Assembly (NCBI GenBank): GCA_024682835.1
Contig: JAIKYU010000099.1
Coordinates: 59,850 to 123,849 of the forward strand
Length of the DNA: 64,000 bases
Reading direction: 5' to 3'
Origin: Lachnospiraceae bacterium
GTDB lineage: Bacteria; Bacillota; Clostridia; Lachnospirales; Lachnospiraceae
This document shows, piece after piece, positions 1-10,230 of the stretch. The position numbers and the translations under genes were made by a program. Below the pieces are notes generated by a model, which did not search any database, was not told the origin of the DNA, and worked only from the letters and a program-made list of their open reading frames with translations. How positions within the stretch are numbered: the first letter of the stretch is position 1; each line of letters opens with the position of its first letter.

Positions 1-1175
1 CGGACCACATCAAATCCCGCTTCCTTCCAGCGGTTGATATCCTTGCACACCTGATCCAGCATGTAGTAGTCCAGTTCACAGATGGCCATGCTCTGTTCAA
101 GCACCGGGATGAAGTCCATCGGCGGAACAAGCTTTCCGTCTCGGAACCAGCGGCAGAGTGCCTCGGCGCCGACAATTCTTCCGGTGGTGACGTCCACCTT
201 GGGCTGATAGAAAACCCTGAATTCGCGTTTTTTCAGAGCTGTCGTGAAATACCCCTGCACGTGCAGCGTCTTGTTGCGCCTGTCGATCATCTTGCTGTCA
301 TAATAGACAATGTTGTTCTGCGCATCCATCCTGGCGGCGGTTGCGGCGGGATAGATCCGCTCCATGATGTCTCCGGGGCGCTCCATCACAAAATCGTCGG
401 GAATCTCAAAGAAGCCTGCGCTGGCGGAAACCTCCACCCGCTTCTCGCCCTCTTCGTCATAGACCACCGGCGCCCCTTTCAGAATGGAAAGCACCTCCGA
501 AGACAGCTCCGTTGCAAAGATCATGACAAAATTGTCACCGCCGACGCGGCACACAACGCCGTCGCAGCCTACAGCCATGCTTAAGAGATCATAGTAGCTG
601 CGAATCACCTGATCTCCGGTCTTCACGCCGAGATCACGGTTAATCAGGGAAAAATGACGAAGATTGAAAAATGCGGCCGTATGGTTATGAATCCGGTTCT
701 TTTCGTTTAGCTGTTCGAGGTGACGCATGAAATAGCGCAGATTGGGATAGTTGTGCTCATCGTAGAAGGTCAGGGTCTCGACCCGGTTCTGCAGACGGTT
801 CCTGCTCACAAAGCTAAGCAGTGCGCGGAGAAGCCTGTCCATCTTTTCCAGCTCGTCCTGAGGCGGCAGCTGTGCATCATCCGGAATATACAGTGTTCCG
901 ATGATGACGGCTCCCGTTCTGGAGACAATGCGCCGCCTGATGGCCACCTGTTCCCCGCGCCCGTCGTCGTGGTCAACCAGAACCTCGCCGTTTCCTTCCT
1001 TTTCATCCGTGAGGTTCCGGTAGAATTCAGTCTTGCCTTTGGAAATGTTAAAGAGCACACAGATTTCTTCGAGGATGCCCACCAGAACGGATCGTTCAAA
1101 ATGCTCCGGATCCGTCATGGTGTTCACCATGCGCTCAAACAGCTCGTGATAGATTTTTTCCCGTGATGAATCCAT
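1..1175 (-). CDS. GGDEF-EAL domain protein (partial, C-terminus beyond window start); degenerate GGDEF, EAL motif present
   Basis: Open frame on minus strand from ATG at 1175 (MDSSREKIYHELFERM...); RVGGDNFVMIF in place of GGDEF; ...RIVGAEALCRWFRDGKLVPPMDFIPVLEQ... EAL motif. Absent from the ORF track because it has no stop inside the window. Confidence 0.85.
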   Translation of the reverse strand, partial: MDSSREKIYHELFERMVNTMTDPEHFERSVLVGILEEICVLFNISKGKTEFYRNLTDEKEGNGEVLVDHDDGRGEQVAIRRRIVSRTGAVIIGTLYIPDDAQLPPQDELEKMDRLLRALLSFVSRNRLQNRVETLTFYDEHNYPNLRYFMRHLEQLNEKNRIHNHTAAFFNLRHFSLINRDLGVKTGDQVIRSYYDLLSMAVGCDGVVCRVGGDNFVMIFATELSSEVLSILKGAPVVYDEEGEKRVEVSASAGFFEIPDDFVMERPGDIMERIYPAATAARMDAQNNIVYYDSKMIDRRNKTLHVQGYFTTALKKREFRVFYQPKVDVTTGRIVGAEALCRWFRDGKLVPPMDFIPVLEQSMAICELDYYMLDQVCKDINRWKEAGFDVV

Positions 1176-1253
1176 ATTTTTATTTTACTACAAAAATGCG
1201 GTGAACCGCAACATAATATGCGAAAATGGCCGGAATTCTGTATGCAATTTACC

Positions 1254-2459
1254 TCACCAGACGCGGTACTTTCCCGACAGGGCAAGCAGCGCAAAAAGGT
1301 AGAGGCAGTTGTCGTAATATCTGCGCGGACCGCGCCGCAGCGGCTTACTCCAAAGCCAGTTTACCCAGGTAAGCGCCGTTTCATAATCCTCTCCTGCGAC
1401 AGGGGGCACCGCCAGTGCACCCTGGGCCGTGGTTGCCAGAAGTCCCAGAGGATGCAGCACCGTCTGCTCCAGCGGCGTACCATCCACCGAGAAGACACAA
1501 CGCGCCGCCTCCAGATCCGTCCCAAGGAAACACATGAGCTTCAGCGGTGCAGACAGCTGTCCTTCGTCGATCCCGAACCATGCGGCATCAAGGCCGATGT
1601 TGGCGACCGTGCGGTAAGCGTCGCTGTAAAAATTGAAATGCGGCTCCGAATGCCAGGGCAGGGGCTCTGTCATCGGCGAGCCGTCAAAATTGCCGTATTC
1701 CGGATTCATCCCCGTGACCGGATGGCAGGCGGTCGCAAGATACCTGCGGCTGGCTGCGGCAGCCTCCTTCCAGAAGGGACGGTCTTCCTCATCGGCCCAC
1801 AGCGCAAAAAGCTCATAAAAATGCGGCAGATGGTAGGAGGGATCCGTAAACGGACATCCCGGCACAAAGAGGATCTGCCTGTTCTCATGATTCCACATCG
1901 GTTTTCCGGGTCGTCCGTTTTCTCCCTTGTGCAGGCAGGCGCGCAGAATCGCTCTCGCCTCGTCGGAATAGGCAAAAATTCCTTCGCCGTCGCCCCACCG
2001 ATGAGAGGCAAAGAAAAGCGCCATGGCAAAGAATTCTTCACCGTCAGGGGCGGGACCCTGGGCGTTTTTCTCGCCCGAGGTTTTGCAGCTCCAGGCAAAA
2101 TAGCCCTCGTTCATTCCCTCCTGCATCCACATATAGGTCTTCGTCCATTTCCAGATGCGGTCGAATTCCTCTTTTTTATCGAGCTGGACACACATCATCA
2201 TGCCGTAGGACATGCCCTCCGTACGGGCATCGTGATTGCCGGTATCCTCCAGATATCCCATATCCGCGCCCACGGGATGGTAGATCCGCTCCTCCTCGCT
2301 ACCGTAAAAAAAGACCTGCACGGCGTCAAGGATCTTTTTTTCAATCTCCTCTCCGCTCCTGCCGGTCTCCGCAAACAGATTCCTGTAGGTTCTCTCCCTT
2401 TTCAGTTCCATAAGCCCCCCTTTGACCAGAACGCCCATATACGGACAGTGCCCGGCCAT
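1254..2459 (-). CDS. Glycoside hydrolase family 8, reducing-end xylose-releasing exo-oligoxylanase-like
   Basis: 401 aa, YLEDTGNHDARTEGMSYGMMMCVQLDKKEEFDRIWKWTKTYM...GYFAWSCKTSG...ALFFASHRWGDG; no signal peptide. Confidence 0.85.
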   Translation of the reverse strand: MAGHCPYMGVLVKGGLMELKRERTYRNLFAETGRSGEEIEKKILDAVQVFFYGSEEERIYHPVGADMGYLEDTGNHDARTEGMSYGMMMCVQLDKKEEFDRIWKWTKTYMWMQEGMNEGYFAWSCKTSGEKNAQGPAPDGEEFFAMALFFASHRWGDGEGIFAYSDEARAILRACLHKGENGRPGKPMWNHENRQILFVPGCPFTDPSYHLPHFYELFALWADEEDRPFWKEAAAASRRYLATACHPVTGMNPEYGNFDGSPMTEPLPWHSEPHFNFYSDAYRTVANIGLDAAWFGIDEGQLSAPLKLMCFLGTDLEAARCVFSVDGTPLEQTVLHPLGLLATTAQGALAVPPVAGEDYETALTWVNWLWSKPLRRGPRRYYDNCLYLFALLALSGKYRVW

Positions 2460-2495
2460 GTGTGCAAAAATGCAGCCGTAAAAGCGATCTTTCCT

Positions 2496-3629
2496 TTAAG
2501 GCCGTGCGAGATCCTCAATGCAGATATTCAGATCCACATCCCCCTCGATCCCGTCCACGCGGCCGGAATCGGAATACTGCCAGTAACTGTACTCATACGG
2601 GTAGTACTGCGTGTTATCGTAGAAAGCAAACCACTTTTTCAGATGCTCCAGCCGGTCCATTTCAAGCATGATGAACAGGGATCTGAGTCCGCCGTAGAGC
2701 ATCGGCTGATAGCCGGCCTCGCTGACACGGTTGCAGAACGCCAGCACAATATCGGTATTCTCCTTTGCCGTCAGCTTGCTGGTGCGCGCCTCCGGAGAAT
2801 CCGTGGGCTCTATATCAAACACAACCGGCAGCGCCACCTCGTAAGGCTCAATGGCTTTCAGGACAAACTCCGCTTCCTCGACGGCTTCCTCCTCGGATAT
2901 GGCCTGGGTATAAAAATAGACACCCACCTGAATGCCCTCCTTCAGTGCGCCTTCGATATTGGCCTCAAACTGGGCATCCTCGATGAATTTGCCCTCCGAG
3001 CTCCCGCGGGCGCCAACGCGGATAAAGGCAAATTTCACGCCGTCCGCCGCCACCTTCTTCCAGTCAATTTTGCCCTGAAAACGGGAAACGTCGATTCCGA
3101 AAGCGCCGGAGATGGCCGGATCAGCGCCGAGATACCGCATTCTGCCGTCCGACGCGGGCTTTAATTCCGCGGGCGAAACCAGCGCCTGATGATACTCATC
3201 ATTGAGATCAAAGAAATAGAAAGTGCCGTTGCTTGCGACGATCACTTCCCTGCTGAACGTGCTGTAGAGATTTCTGAGCATCCAGATGGACGTGCTGCCC
3301 TCGGTGAGCTGCGTCCTGATCCAGTCGAGGATTTTGCCTGTCGCTTCCTGCTCACTTTTTGAACGGGCCTCCTCAATCAGGGACAGCGCCTCCGCCTCCG
3401 TCACATAGCCTTCCTCTTCGATGGCGTTGAGCCGCTCCACGCTCTCCTTCAGATGCCTTTCATCGTCCTGCAGCACTTCGATCCTAAGCAGCAGAAAAAC
3501 GCAGAAGGTCAGGGCGACCATGGAAATGAGACTCAGGAAAATAATGGCGATCAGTCCCCCTGCGCGACGCGCGCCTCTGCGGGCCTGAGCCTGCTCCGGC
3601 CTGGCCCCCCTTGATCGCTCGGAATTCAT
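2496..3629 (-). CDS. Membrane-anchored glycoside hydrolase family 25 (lysozyme-like)
   Basis: N-terminal TM segment, then FGIDVSRFQGKIDWKKVAADGVKFAFIRVGARG...VVFDIEPTD...YWQYSDSGRVDGIEGDVDLN. Confidence 0.9.
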   Translation of the reverse strand: MNSERSRGARPEQAQARRGARRAGGLIAIIFLSLISMVALTFCVFLLLRIEVLQDDERHLKESVERLNAIEEEGYVTEAEALSLIEEARSKSEQEATGKILDWIRTQLTEGSTSIWMLRNLYSTFSREVIVASNGTFYFFDLNDEYHQALVSPAELKPASDGRMRYLGADPAISGAFGIDVSRFQGKIDWKKVAADGVKFAFIRVGARGSSEGKFIEDAQFEANIEGALKEGIQVGVYFYTQAISEEEAVEEAEFVLKAIEPYEVALPVVFDIEPTDSPEARTSKLTAKENTDIVLAFCNRVSEAGYQPMLYGGLRSLFIMLEMDRLEHLKKWFAFYDNTQYYPYEYSYWQYSDSGRVDGIEGDVDLNICIEDLARP

Positions 3630-4867
3630 ATATTCGTCCTCACAATCTTCGGCTGATAGCCCTTATTCTCGAGTGCACGAAGGATCTGCTCCTTGTGATC
3701 CGTGCCGAAGGCCTCCAGCGTGATGCGCAGCTCCACCGCGGCGTTGCGGTTGATGGAGACAAACTGATTGTGCTCAAGCTTGATGACGTTGCCGCGCTCT
3801 TTTGCGATGGTCTCGGCCACATGCTGAAGCTCACCCGGACGGTCAGGCAGCAGGACGGAGACGGTGAAAATCCGGTCTCTCCGGATCAGCCCCTGCTGGA
3901 CGACGGAGGACATGGTAATGACGTCCATATTGCCGCCGGACAGAATGCAGACCACCTTCTTCCTTGTGCAGTCAAGCTGCCTTAGTGCCGCCACGGTCAG
4001 AAGACCGGAATTCTCAACCACCATCTTGTGATTTTCCACCATATCCAGGAACGTTACCACCAGATCCTCATCCGGCACCGCAATGAATTCGTCGATATTT
4101 TTCTTCACATAGGGGAAAATGTGCTCACCCGGCGTCTTGACCGCCGTGCCGTCCGCAATCGTGCTGACAGAGGGAAGGGTCACGACGTGGCCGGCCTTGA
4201 CAGAGGCCTGCATGCAAGCCGCTCCCTCCGGCTCGACGCCGATGACGCGGATCTTCGGGTTCAAAAGCTTGGCGAGGGTACCCACGCCGGCCGCCAGACC
4301 GCCGCCGCCGATGGGCACCAGAATGATATCCACGGTCGGAAGCTCCTTGATGATCTCCATGGCGATCGTCCCCTGTCCGGTGGCGACCGTTGTGTCGTCA
4401 AACGGATGGACAAAGGTCAGATGCTTTTCAGCAGCCAGCTGCAGGGCATATTCACAGGCCTCGTCATAGACATCGCCCTTGAGGATCACCTTTGCGCCAA
4501 GCGCCTTGGTCCGGTTGACCTTAATAAGCGGCGTCGTCGTCGGCATGACGATGGTTGCGGGCACATGGTAGGCCTTGGCCGCATAGGCGACCCCCTGCGC
4601 ATGATTGCCCGCCGATGCCGTGATCAGGCCGTGTCTGCGCTCCTCCTCGGACATCGTGGAAATCTTGTAATACGCGCCGCGGACCTTGTATGCGCCTGTG
4701 CGCTGCATGTTTTCAGGCTTGAGCCACACGCGGTTCTTTATCCGGGCACTGAAATAGTCGCTGTAAACCAGCTTGGTTTCCTGCGTCACTTCCCCGACGC
4801 GCTCGCATGCCTCCTCAAACCGTTCCAGTGTCATCTCGTCTTTTACGGGTGCTGCCTTTTTTGCCAT
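3626..4867 (-). CDS. ilvA: Threonine ammonia-lyase (threonine dehydratase) with C-terminal ACT domain
   Basis: KPENMQRTGAYKVRGAYYKI, ASAGNHAQGVAYAA, PIGGGGLAAGV, CILSGGNMD; C-terminal ACT-like region; 4-nt overlap with downstream GH25 gene. Confidence 0.93.
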   Translation of the reverse strand: MAKKAAPVKDEMTLERFEEACERVGEVTQETKLVYSDYFSARIKNRVWLKPENMQRTGAYKVRGAYYKISTMSEEERRHGLITASAGNHAQGVAYAAKAYHVPATIVMPTTTPLIKVNRTKALGAKVILKGDVYDEACEYALQLAAEKHLTFVHPFDDTTVATGQGTIAMEIIKELPTVDIILVPIGGGGLAAGVGTLAKLLNPKIRVIGVEPEGAACMQASVKAGHVVTLPSVSTIADGTAVKTPGEHIFPYVKKNIDEFIAVPDEDLVVTFLDMVENHKMVVENSGLLTVAALRQLDCTRKKVVCILSGGNMDVITMSSVVQQGLIRRDRIFTVSVLLPDRPGELQHVAETIAKERGNVIKLEHNQFVSINRNAAVELRITLEAFGTDHKEQILRALENKGYQPKIVRTNI

Positions 4868-4872
4868 GACTC

Positions 4873-5820
4873 CTATGCATCCTTTCCATCAGAAAACAGC
4901 GCATTGACATAATCATCCGGATCAAACGGCGTCATATCGTCAATTCCTTCCCCGATCCCGATGTATTTTACCGGAATGCCCAGCTCATTGACGATCGCCA
5001 CAGCGATCCCGCCCTTGGCCGTCCCGTCCAGCTTTGTCAGAATGATGCCGGAGAGTTTGGCCACGTCAAAGAATTCTCTCGCCTGGGACAGGCCGTTCTG
5101 TCCTGTGGTGCCGTCCAGCACGATCATGTTCTCATGATTCCAGAAAGGAAGCTCCTTGTCGATGATGCGGTTCATCTTTTTGAGCTCCTCCATCAGATTC
5201 TTTTTGTTGTGCAGGCGGCCGGCCGTGTCAATGATGAGCATGTCGCTGTTTCTCGCCTGAGCCGCATGAACGGCGTCATAGACGACGCTGGCCGGATCCG
5301 ATCCCTCATTGCCTGTGATGATCGGAACACCCGCGCGGTTCGTCCATTCCGTCAGCTGCTCGGTCGCAGCCGCGCGATAGGTGTCTGCCGCGGCAACCAG
5401 CACATTTTTGCCGGCGTTTTTGAATAGCGCCGCGAGCTTTCCGACGGATGTGGTCTTGCCGACGCCGTTGACCCCGATCACAAACAGCACCGTTCTGCCG
5501 TTCAAAAAGACGTAGGCGGTCGGCGGCATGGCCATCTGTTCTCTGATATTCTCAATCAGCAGCTGTCTGCAGTCTCTGCTCTGTCTGAGCTTCTGCTCGT
5601 CAACCTGTTCCCTTAGGCGGTCCATGATCCGGCTGGTGGCATTGACGCCCAGATCCGCCATGATCAGCTGTTCTTCCAGCTCCTCATAGAAGTCCTCATC
5701 GATCTCCGAATTGCCGTAGAACACATTGTCCAGATTTTCGGAGATGGAATTTCTGGTCTTGGAAAGCGACGCCTTCAGTCTTTTGAACAAACCCTCCGCC
5801 ATAGAGTCCTCCTGGGGCAT
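4873..5820 (-). CDS. ftsY: Signal recognition particle receptor FtsY
   Basis: GVNGVGKTTSVGKLAALF, AADTYRAAATEQL, DTAGRLHNKKNLMEEL, LTKLDGTAKGG. Confidence 0.97.
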   Translation of the reverse strand: MPQEDSMAEGLFKRLKASLSKTRNSISENLDNVFYGNSEIDEDFYEELEEQLIMADLGVNATSRIMDRLREQVDEQKLRQSRDCRQLLIENIREQMAMPPTAYVFLNGRTVLFVIGVNGVGKTTSVGKLAALFKNAGKNVLVAAADTYRAAATEQLTEWTNRAGVPIITGNEGSDPASVVYDAVHAAQARNSDMLIIDTAGRLHNKKNLMEELKKMNRIIDKELPFWNHENMIVLDGTTGQNGLSQAREFFDVAKLSGIILTKLDGTAKGGIAVAIVNELGIPVKYIGIGEGIDDMTPFDPDDYVNALFSDGKDA

Positions 5821-5848
5821 AAATTTTTATAGTATGATACCTGCGGAC

Positions 5849-5891
5849 AGCTCATTCGGCGATTCATGCGAGCATGAACGCCTTATGAGCT
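5849..5891. repeat. Imperfect palindrome/hairpin between smc and ftsY
   Basis: AGCTCAT-TC-GGCG-A-TTCATGC-GA-GCATGAA-CGCC-TT-ATGAGCT: three matched arm blocks (7+4+7 bp). Confidence 0.75.
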
Positions 5892-5903
5892 TTGACCCCG
5901 GGA

Positions 5904-8900
5904 TCATACAATTTCCTTATCAATCAGATCCACGCTCACCAGCGCGGAAACGCCCTTTTCCTGCATGGTAATACCGTAGAGCCTGTCCGCGGATTCCATC
6001 GTTCCGCGACGATGCGTGATGACAATGAACTGAATGGATTTTGTGAGCTTGTGCAGGTATCTGGCAAAGCGAACGACATTGTTTTCATCCAGCGCCGCCT
6101 CGATCTCATCAAGCAGACAGAAAGGAGAAGGCTTCAGGTTCTGGATGGCAAACAGCAGCGCAATGGCTGTAAGCGCTTTTTCTCCGCCGGAGAGCTGCAT
6201 CATGTTCTGCAGGCGTTTCCCGGGCGGCTGCGCGATAATGCGTATGCCGGCGACAAGAATGTCCTCATCCTCGATCAGCTCCAGACGGCCGGTTCCGCCG
6301 CCGAACATCTCCTTGAACACCCCGCCGAACTCCTTGTTGATCCGATTGAATTCCGTCGCGAAGGTCTCCCGCATGTTCTGGTCGAGATCCCGGATGATCC
6401 CGTTGATTTCCTCCTGGGTATTGACCAGATCGTCATACTGCCCCTTCTTCAGGGTGTACTCCTCGTTGACGACGCGGAATTCCTCGATGGCGCCGACATT
6501 GACGTCGCCTAAGCTCTTCATGGTGTTCTTGAGCGAACTCACCTTTTTCCGCATGGCGGTCACGTCCGTCAGGCTCTCGTCCCTGAGTGCGGCCGCATCG
6601 CTCAGCGTGATTTCGTATTCGCTCCACATGTAGTTGATCTGATTCTCCAGCGAATTCTGCAGCTGATCCCTGCGCATGGCGAGACGCTGGATCTCCGCGT
6701 CGAGGGAATTGCGCAACTCAGAAAGCTCCTCCCGTCTGGCAAAGAGCTCTTTCTGATCACTTTGAAGCTTCTCCCGCTCTGCGATCATCGAGGTGTATTG
6801 ATCGTCCGCTTCCTTCTCGGCGGCATAGGAGGCCTCGATGGTCTTATTGATCTCCTCGATCTGCTTTTTGTTTTCCTCCAGGGTCCGGGCGTTGTCGGCG
6901 ATCCCCTCTTCCAGTTCCTTTAACGCGTTCTCGGCTTCCCTGACCTCCTCGCTGATGCGCGCGTGATTTTCCTGTTCAAACTCCACCCGCTGGGTGATCT
7001 TTTCAATCTCGATGTCCCAGGATTTGACGAGATCGACCGCCTGATTCTCCTCTTCCAGAAGCTTTGAGAGCTCCTCCTGCCGCTCCTTTGTCTCCTGATC
7101 GCACTGCTCTTCCGTCTTGCGCGTGCGTGCAAGCTGTTCCTGCGCTTCCTCCCGCTCTTTGTTCAGGTCGGACAGACGTCCGGCAATGTCCTCATTCTCG
7201 GTTTTCAGACCGGCATAGGTGTCCGCCTCGTCCTTTTTGCGCTCCTCCTCATTTTGAATGCGCAGACGCGCAGCGTTCTGTTCCAGCAGCTTATTCTGCT
7301 GAAGCATCCGGTTGTGCTCCAGCTTCGCGCGGACCTCATTGCGCTCCCTTTTGGTCTGATCGATGACCTGCTGCGCCTTTTCGATCTCCTCCTGTGCCTC
7401 GCGCACATGATTCTCGAGCTCCTCGATCTCCCTGCGGCGTCCCAGAAGATTGCTGCTGTTCCTGAACGCACCTCCGGAAATCGCACCGCCCGGTGTGAGC
7501 AGTTCTCCGTCCACGGTCACCATACGGATTCCGTAGTGATATTTGCGCGCAATCGCCAGGGCGTGATCCACGTGATCGACAACCACAATGCGTCCGAGCA
7601 GGTATTTGGCGACGTCCCGGTATTTTTTATCTGTGATGGCCAGCTCGTCCGCCAGACCGATGACGCCCTTTTCCTTCAGAACCTCAGGGGTCTTGAACTC
7701 CTGCGGATCGCTGATGGAGTCTAACGGAAGAAAGGTGGCCCGTCCGGCGCGCTCCTTTTTCAGGATATCAATCATCGCCTTGGCGGCGCGTTCATCCGAG
7801 GTCACCACATTCTGAATGTTGCCACCGAGCGCCGTCTCGATGGCTGTCTCGTATTTTTCGTCGGTCCGAATTATATCCGCCACCACACCGATGATGCCGC
7901 TTGAGCGGTTGTGCTTCTTTTCCTCCATGACGCGGCGCACGGAGCCGCCATACCCCTCATATCGCTCGGTCAGATTCTGCAAGGCCTCCAGCTTGGAATG
8001 CTCGGTGTGATACCGCTCCTGCGCGGCACGGAGTCCCATATCAGCCGCGCCGAGCCGTTCCTTGAACTCCGCCTGCCGGGCATCCAGCGCCTTTTCCTCC
8101 TCCAGCATGTCCGCCAGTTCTCCGGCGATCCGTTTGAAATCCTCCTCCAATTCCCGGATGGTCTCCTGATACCGGCTCTCCTCGGATTCTGCCTGTAAAA
8201 GTCTGGAGGTCAGCTCAGATTTGCGGCGGTTGATCTCCTCCTGCCTCGTCTGCAGTGCAGAAATTCGAGACTGAACCGTCGCGCGGTCACTTAAGGCCTC
8301 GTATTTTTTTCTGCCCGTCTCCTCGATGGCATCATTCACTGCCTGCCGTTTTGCCGTGATCCCGGAAAGCTTGTTTTCCGCTTCCTCGCGCTTTTTCTGA
8401 AGCTCTGTCGCCTCCGCGTCAATGGCCTCCTTTTTGGCCGTCACAGCATCAAGCGCTTCCTTCTTGTCCTTTAACTGCTTCTGCACGTCAGCAAGGCGCG
8501 TCTGGAAGTGCGTTTCATTATCACCGGCGTGCTCGATCCTGGTCTCCAGAACGCGGATCTGCCCCTGCAGCTTTTCCCGCGTCACGGAGGCATTGTTTCT
8601 GGTGTTGCCCGCCTCATCGATCTGCTTGTTCAGCTCCTCGATCCGGGTCAGAATGGATTCATGCTCCTCCTTGATTTCCTCGTATTGCTCAGTGGTCTGA
8701 TCGTAATCGGAGGAGGCGATTTCGTGCTTTTTGGAAAAATCGTCGATCTGGGCGCGGACCTGCGCGTTTTCCACGAGGAAAAGATTGACGTCCATGGTCT
8801 TTAATTCCTCGCGGGTTTTCAGAAAAATGTGGGCCTTTTCGGACTGATTCTTTAACGGCTCAATCCGGGATTCCAGTACGGAAATGATGTCGTTCAACCG

Positions 8901-9494
8901 CGTCATGCCGATCCGGACATTGTCCAGCTTCTTGAGCGCGGCGTCCTTGCGGACCTTAAACTTCACAATACCGGCCGCCTCGTCGAAGAGCGCCCGGCGG
9001 TCCTCCGGCTTACTGGACAGAATCTGCTCGATCTGTCCCTGACCGATGATGGAATAGCCCTCCTTACCGATACCGGTGTCATAGAAGAGCTCGTTGACGT
9101 CCTTTAAACGGCAGATGTTGCCGTTGATGCGGTACTCGCTCTCGCCGGAGCGGTAAAGACGACGGGATACCGTTACCTCGTCGTAATCGATGGAAAGCGC
9201 TTTGTCGGAATTGTCCAGCGTGATCGCCACATAGGCGTAGCCAAGCGGTTTTCTGAGCTCCGTGCCGGAAAAGATGACATCCTGCATGGAAGCGCCGCGC
9301 AGCTGCTTGATCCGCTGTTCTCCGAGCACCCAGCGCACGGCATCCGCCACATTGGATTTTCCGCTTCCGTTGGGTCCGACGATGGCGGTGATTCCGTTCT
9401 GGAATTCCAGTTTGATTTTATTGGCAAAGGACTTGAAGCCCTGAATTTCAATGCTTTTTAGATACATGCCTGCCGATTTATTTCCCTTCGCCAA
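5904..9494 (-). CDS. smc: Chromosome segregation protein SMC
   Basis: IEIQGFKSFANKIKLEF, GPNGSGKSNVADAVRWVLGEQ, long coiled coils, LSGGEKALTAIALLFAIQ...LLDEIEAALDE; start may be 9467 (MYLKSIE). Confidence 0.97.
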   Translation of the reverse strand: MAKGNKSAGMYLKSIEIQGFKSFANKIKLEFQNGITAIVGPNGSGKSNVADAVRWVLGEQRIKQLRGASMQDVIFSGTELRKPLGYAYVAITLDNSDKALSIDYDEVTVSRRLYRSGESEYRINGNICRLKDVNELFYDTGIGKEGYSIIGQGQIEQILSSKPEDRRALFDEAAGIVKFKVRKDAALKKLDNVRIGMTRLNDIISVLESRIEPLKNQSEKAHIFLKTREELKTMDVNLFLVENAQVRAQIDDFSKKHEIASSDYDQTTEQYEEIKEEHESILTRIEELNKQIDEAGNTRNNASVTREKLQGQIRVLETRIEHAGDNETHFQTRLADVQKQLKDKKEALDAVTAKKEAIDAEATELQKKREEAENKLSGITAKRQAVNDAIEETGRKKYEALSDRATVQSRISALQTRQEEINRRKSELTSRLLQAESEESRYQETIRELEEDFKRIAGELADMLEEEKALDARQAEFKERLGAADMGLRAAQERYHTEHSKLEALQNLTERYEGYGGSVRRVMEEKKHNRSSGIIGVVADIIRTDEKYETAIETALGGNIQNVVTSDERAAKAMIDILKKERAGRATFLPLDSISDPQEFKTPEVLKEKGVIGLADELAITDKKYRDVAKYLLGRIVVVDHVDHALAIARKYHYGIRMVTVDGELLTPGGAISGGAFRNSSNLLGRRREIEELENHVREAQEEIEKAQQVIDQTKRERNEVRAKLEHNRMLQQNKLLEQNAARLRIQNEEERKKDEADTYAGLKTENEDIAGRLSDLNKEREEAQEQLARTRKTEEQCDQETKERQEELSKLLEEENQAVDLVKSWDIEIEKITQRVEFEQENHARISEEVREAENALKELEEGIADNARTLEENKKQIEEINKTIEASYAAEKEADDQYTSMIAEREKLQSDQKELFARREELSELRNSLDAEIQRLAMRRDQLQNSLENQINYMWSEYEITLSDAAALRDESLTDVTAMRKKVSSLKNTMKSLGDVNVGAIEEFRVVNEEYTLKKGQYDDLVNTQEEINGIIRDLDQNMRETFATEFNRINKEFGGVFKEMFGGGTGRLELIEDEDILVAGIRIIAQPPGKRLQNMMQLSGGEKALTAIALLFAIQNLKPSPFCLLDEIEAALDENNVVRFARYLHKLTKSIQFIVITHRRGTMESADRLYGITMQEKGVSALVSVDLIDKEIV

Positions 9495-10206
9495 GCTTCA
9501 GGAGCGCCTGATAGGCTGCATGCTGCTCGGCTGACTTTTTGCTGGTTCCTTCGCCCTCTCCCATCAGATCGTCGCCGACGAACACCTCGCAGGTGAAGAT
9601 CCTCCGGTGCTCCGGTCCTTTCTCCCCCGTGATGCGGTAAGACAGCTGTCCAAGCTTTCTGCCCTGCACAATCTCCTGCAGGATGGTCTTGGAATCATAG
9701 AAGAGCTGCAGCTTATCCTGCTTCTCCAGGATATGGTGCAACACAAAGGACTGCGCCGGATCAAATCCGCCGTCAAGGTAGATCGCTCCGGTGACAGCTT
9801 CCATCACGTCGGCGATCAGGGCTTCCCGATCCCGGCCGCCGGCAGCCTCCTCCCCGCGGCCCAAAAGCAGGCAGTCACCGATCTCAAGCTCTCGGGCACA
9901 GTGAGAAAGCGCGGTCTCACAGACCATGGAGGCACGCCTTTTCGTGAGCGCTCCCTCCTTCAGATCCGGAAACCGGTGATAGAGATAATCGCTGGCCGCA
10001 ATCTCCAGCACCGCATCTCCGAGAAACTCCAGCCGCTCATAATCCTGCATACCGGATACTTTCTGCTCATTGGCATAGGAGGAATGGGTAAAGGCGCGAA
10101 GAAGCAGCGATTCATCTTGAAAGACATAGCCGATGCGCTGCTGCAATGCCTTCCAGTCGTCCGGCTGCAGGTTTCTTGCTTCCGATGTTTTGAATAATTT
10201 TCCCAT
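9478..10206 (-). CDS. rnc: Ribonuclease III
   Basis: LLRAFTHSSYANE, ERLEFLGDAVLEI, C-terminal dsRBD GTSKKSAEQHAAYQAL. Confidence 0.97.
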   Translation of the reverse strand: MGKLFKTSEARNLQPDDWKALQQRIGYVFQDESLLLRAFTHSSYANEQKVSGMQDYERLEFLGDAVLEIAASDYLYHRFPDLKEGALTKRRASMVCETALSHCARELEIGDCLLLGRGEEAAGGRDREALIADVMEAVTGAIYLDGGFDPAQSFVLHHILEKQDKLQLFYDSKTILQEIVQGRKLGQLSYRITGEKGPEHRRIFTCEVFVGDDLMGEGEGTSKKSAEQHAAYQALLKLGEGK

Positions 10207-10230
10207 GGATTCGGGTCCTTCCCCGCTGGG

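Noticed and set aside
1218-3164. 648-aa plus-strand ORF
   Set aside because: Antisense shadow across GH8 and GH25 genes; Arg/His/Pro-rich, no domain motifs; typical of GC-rich coding DNA read on the wrong strand.
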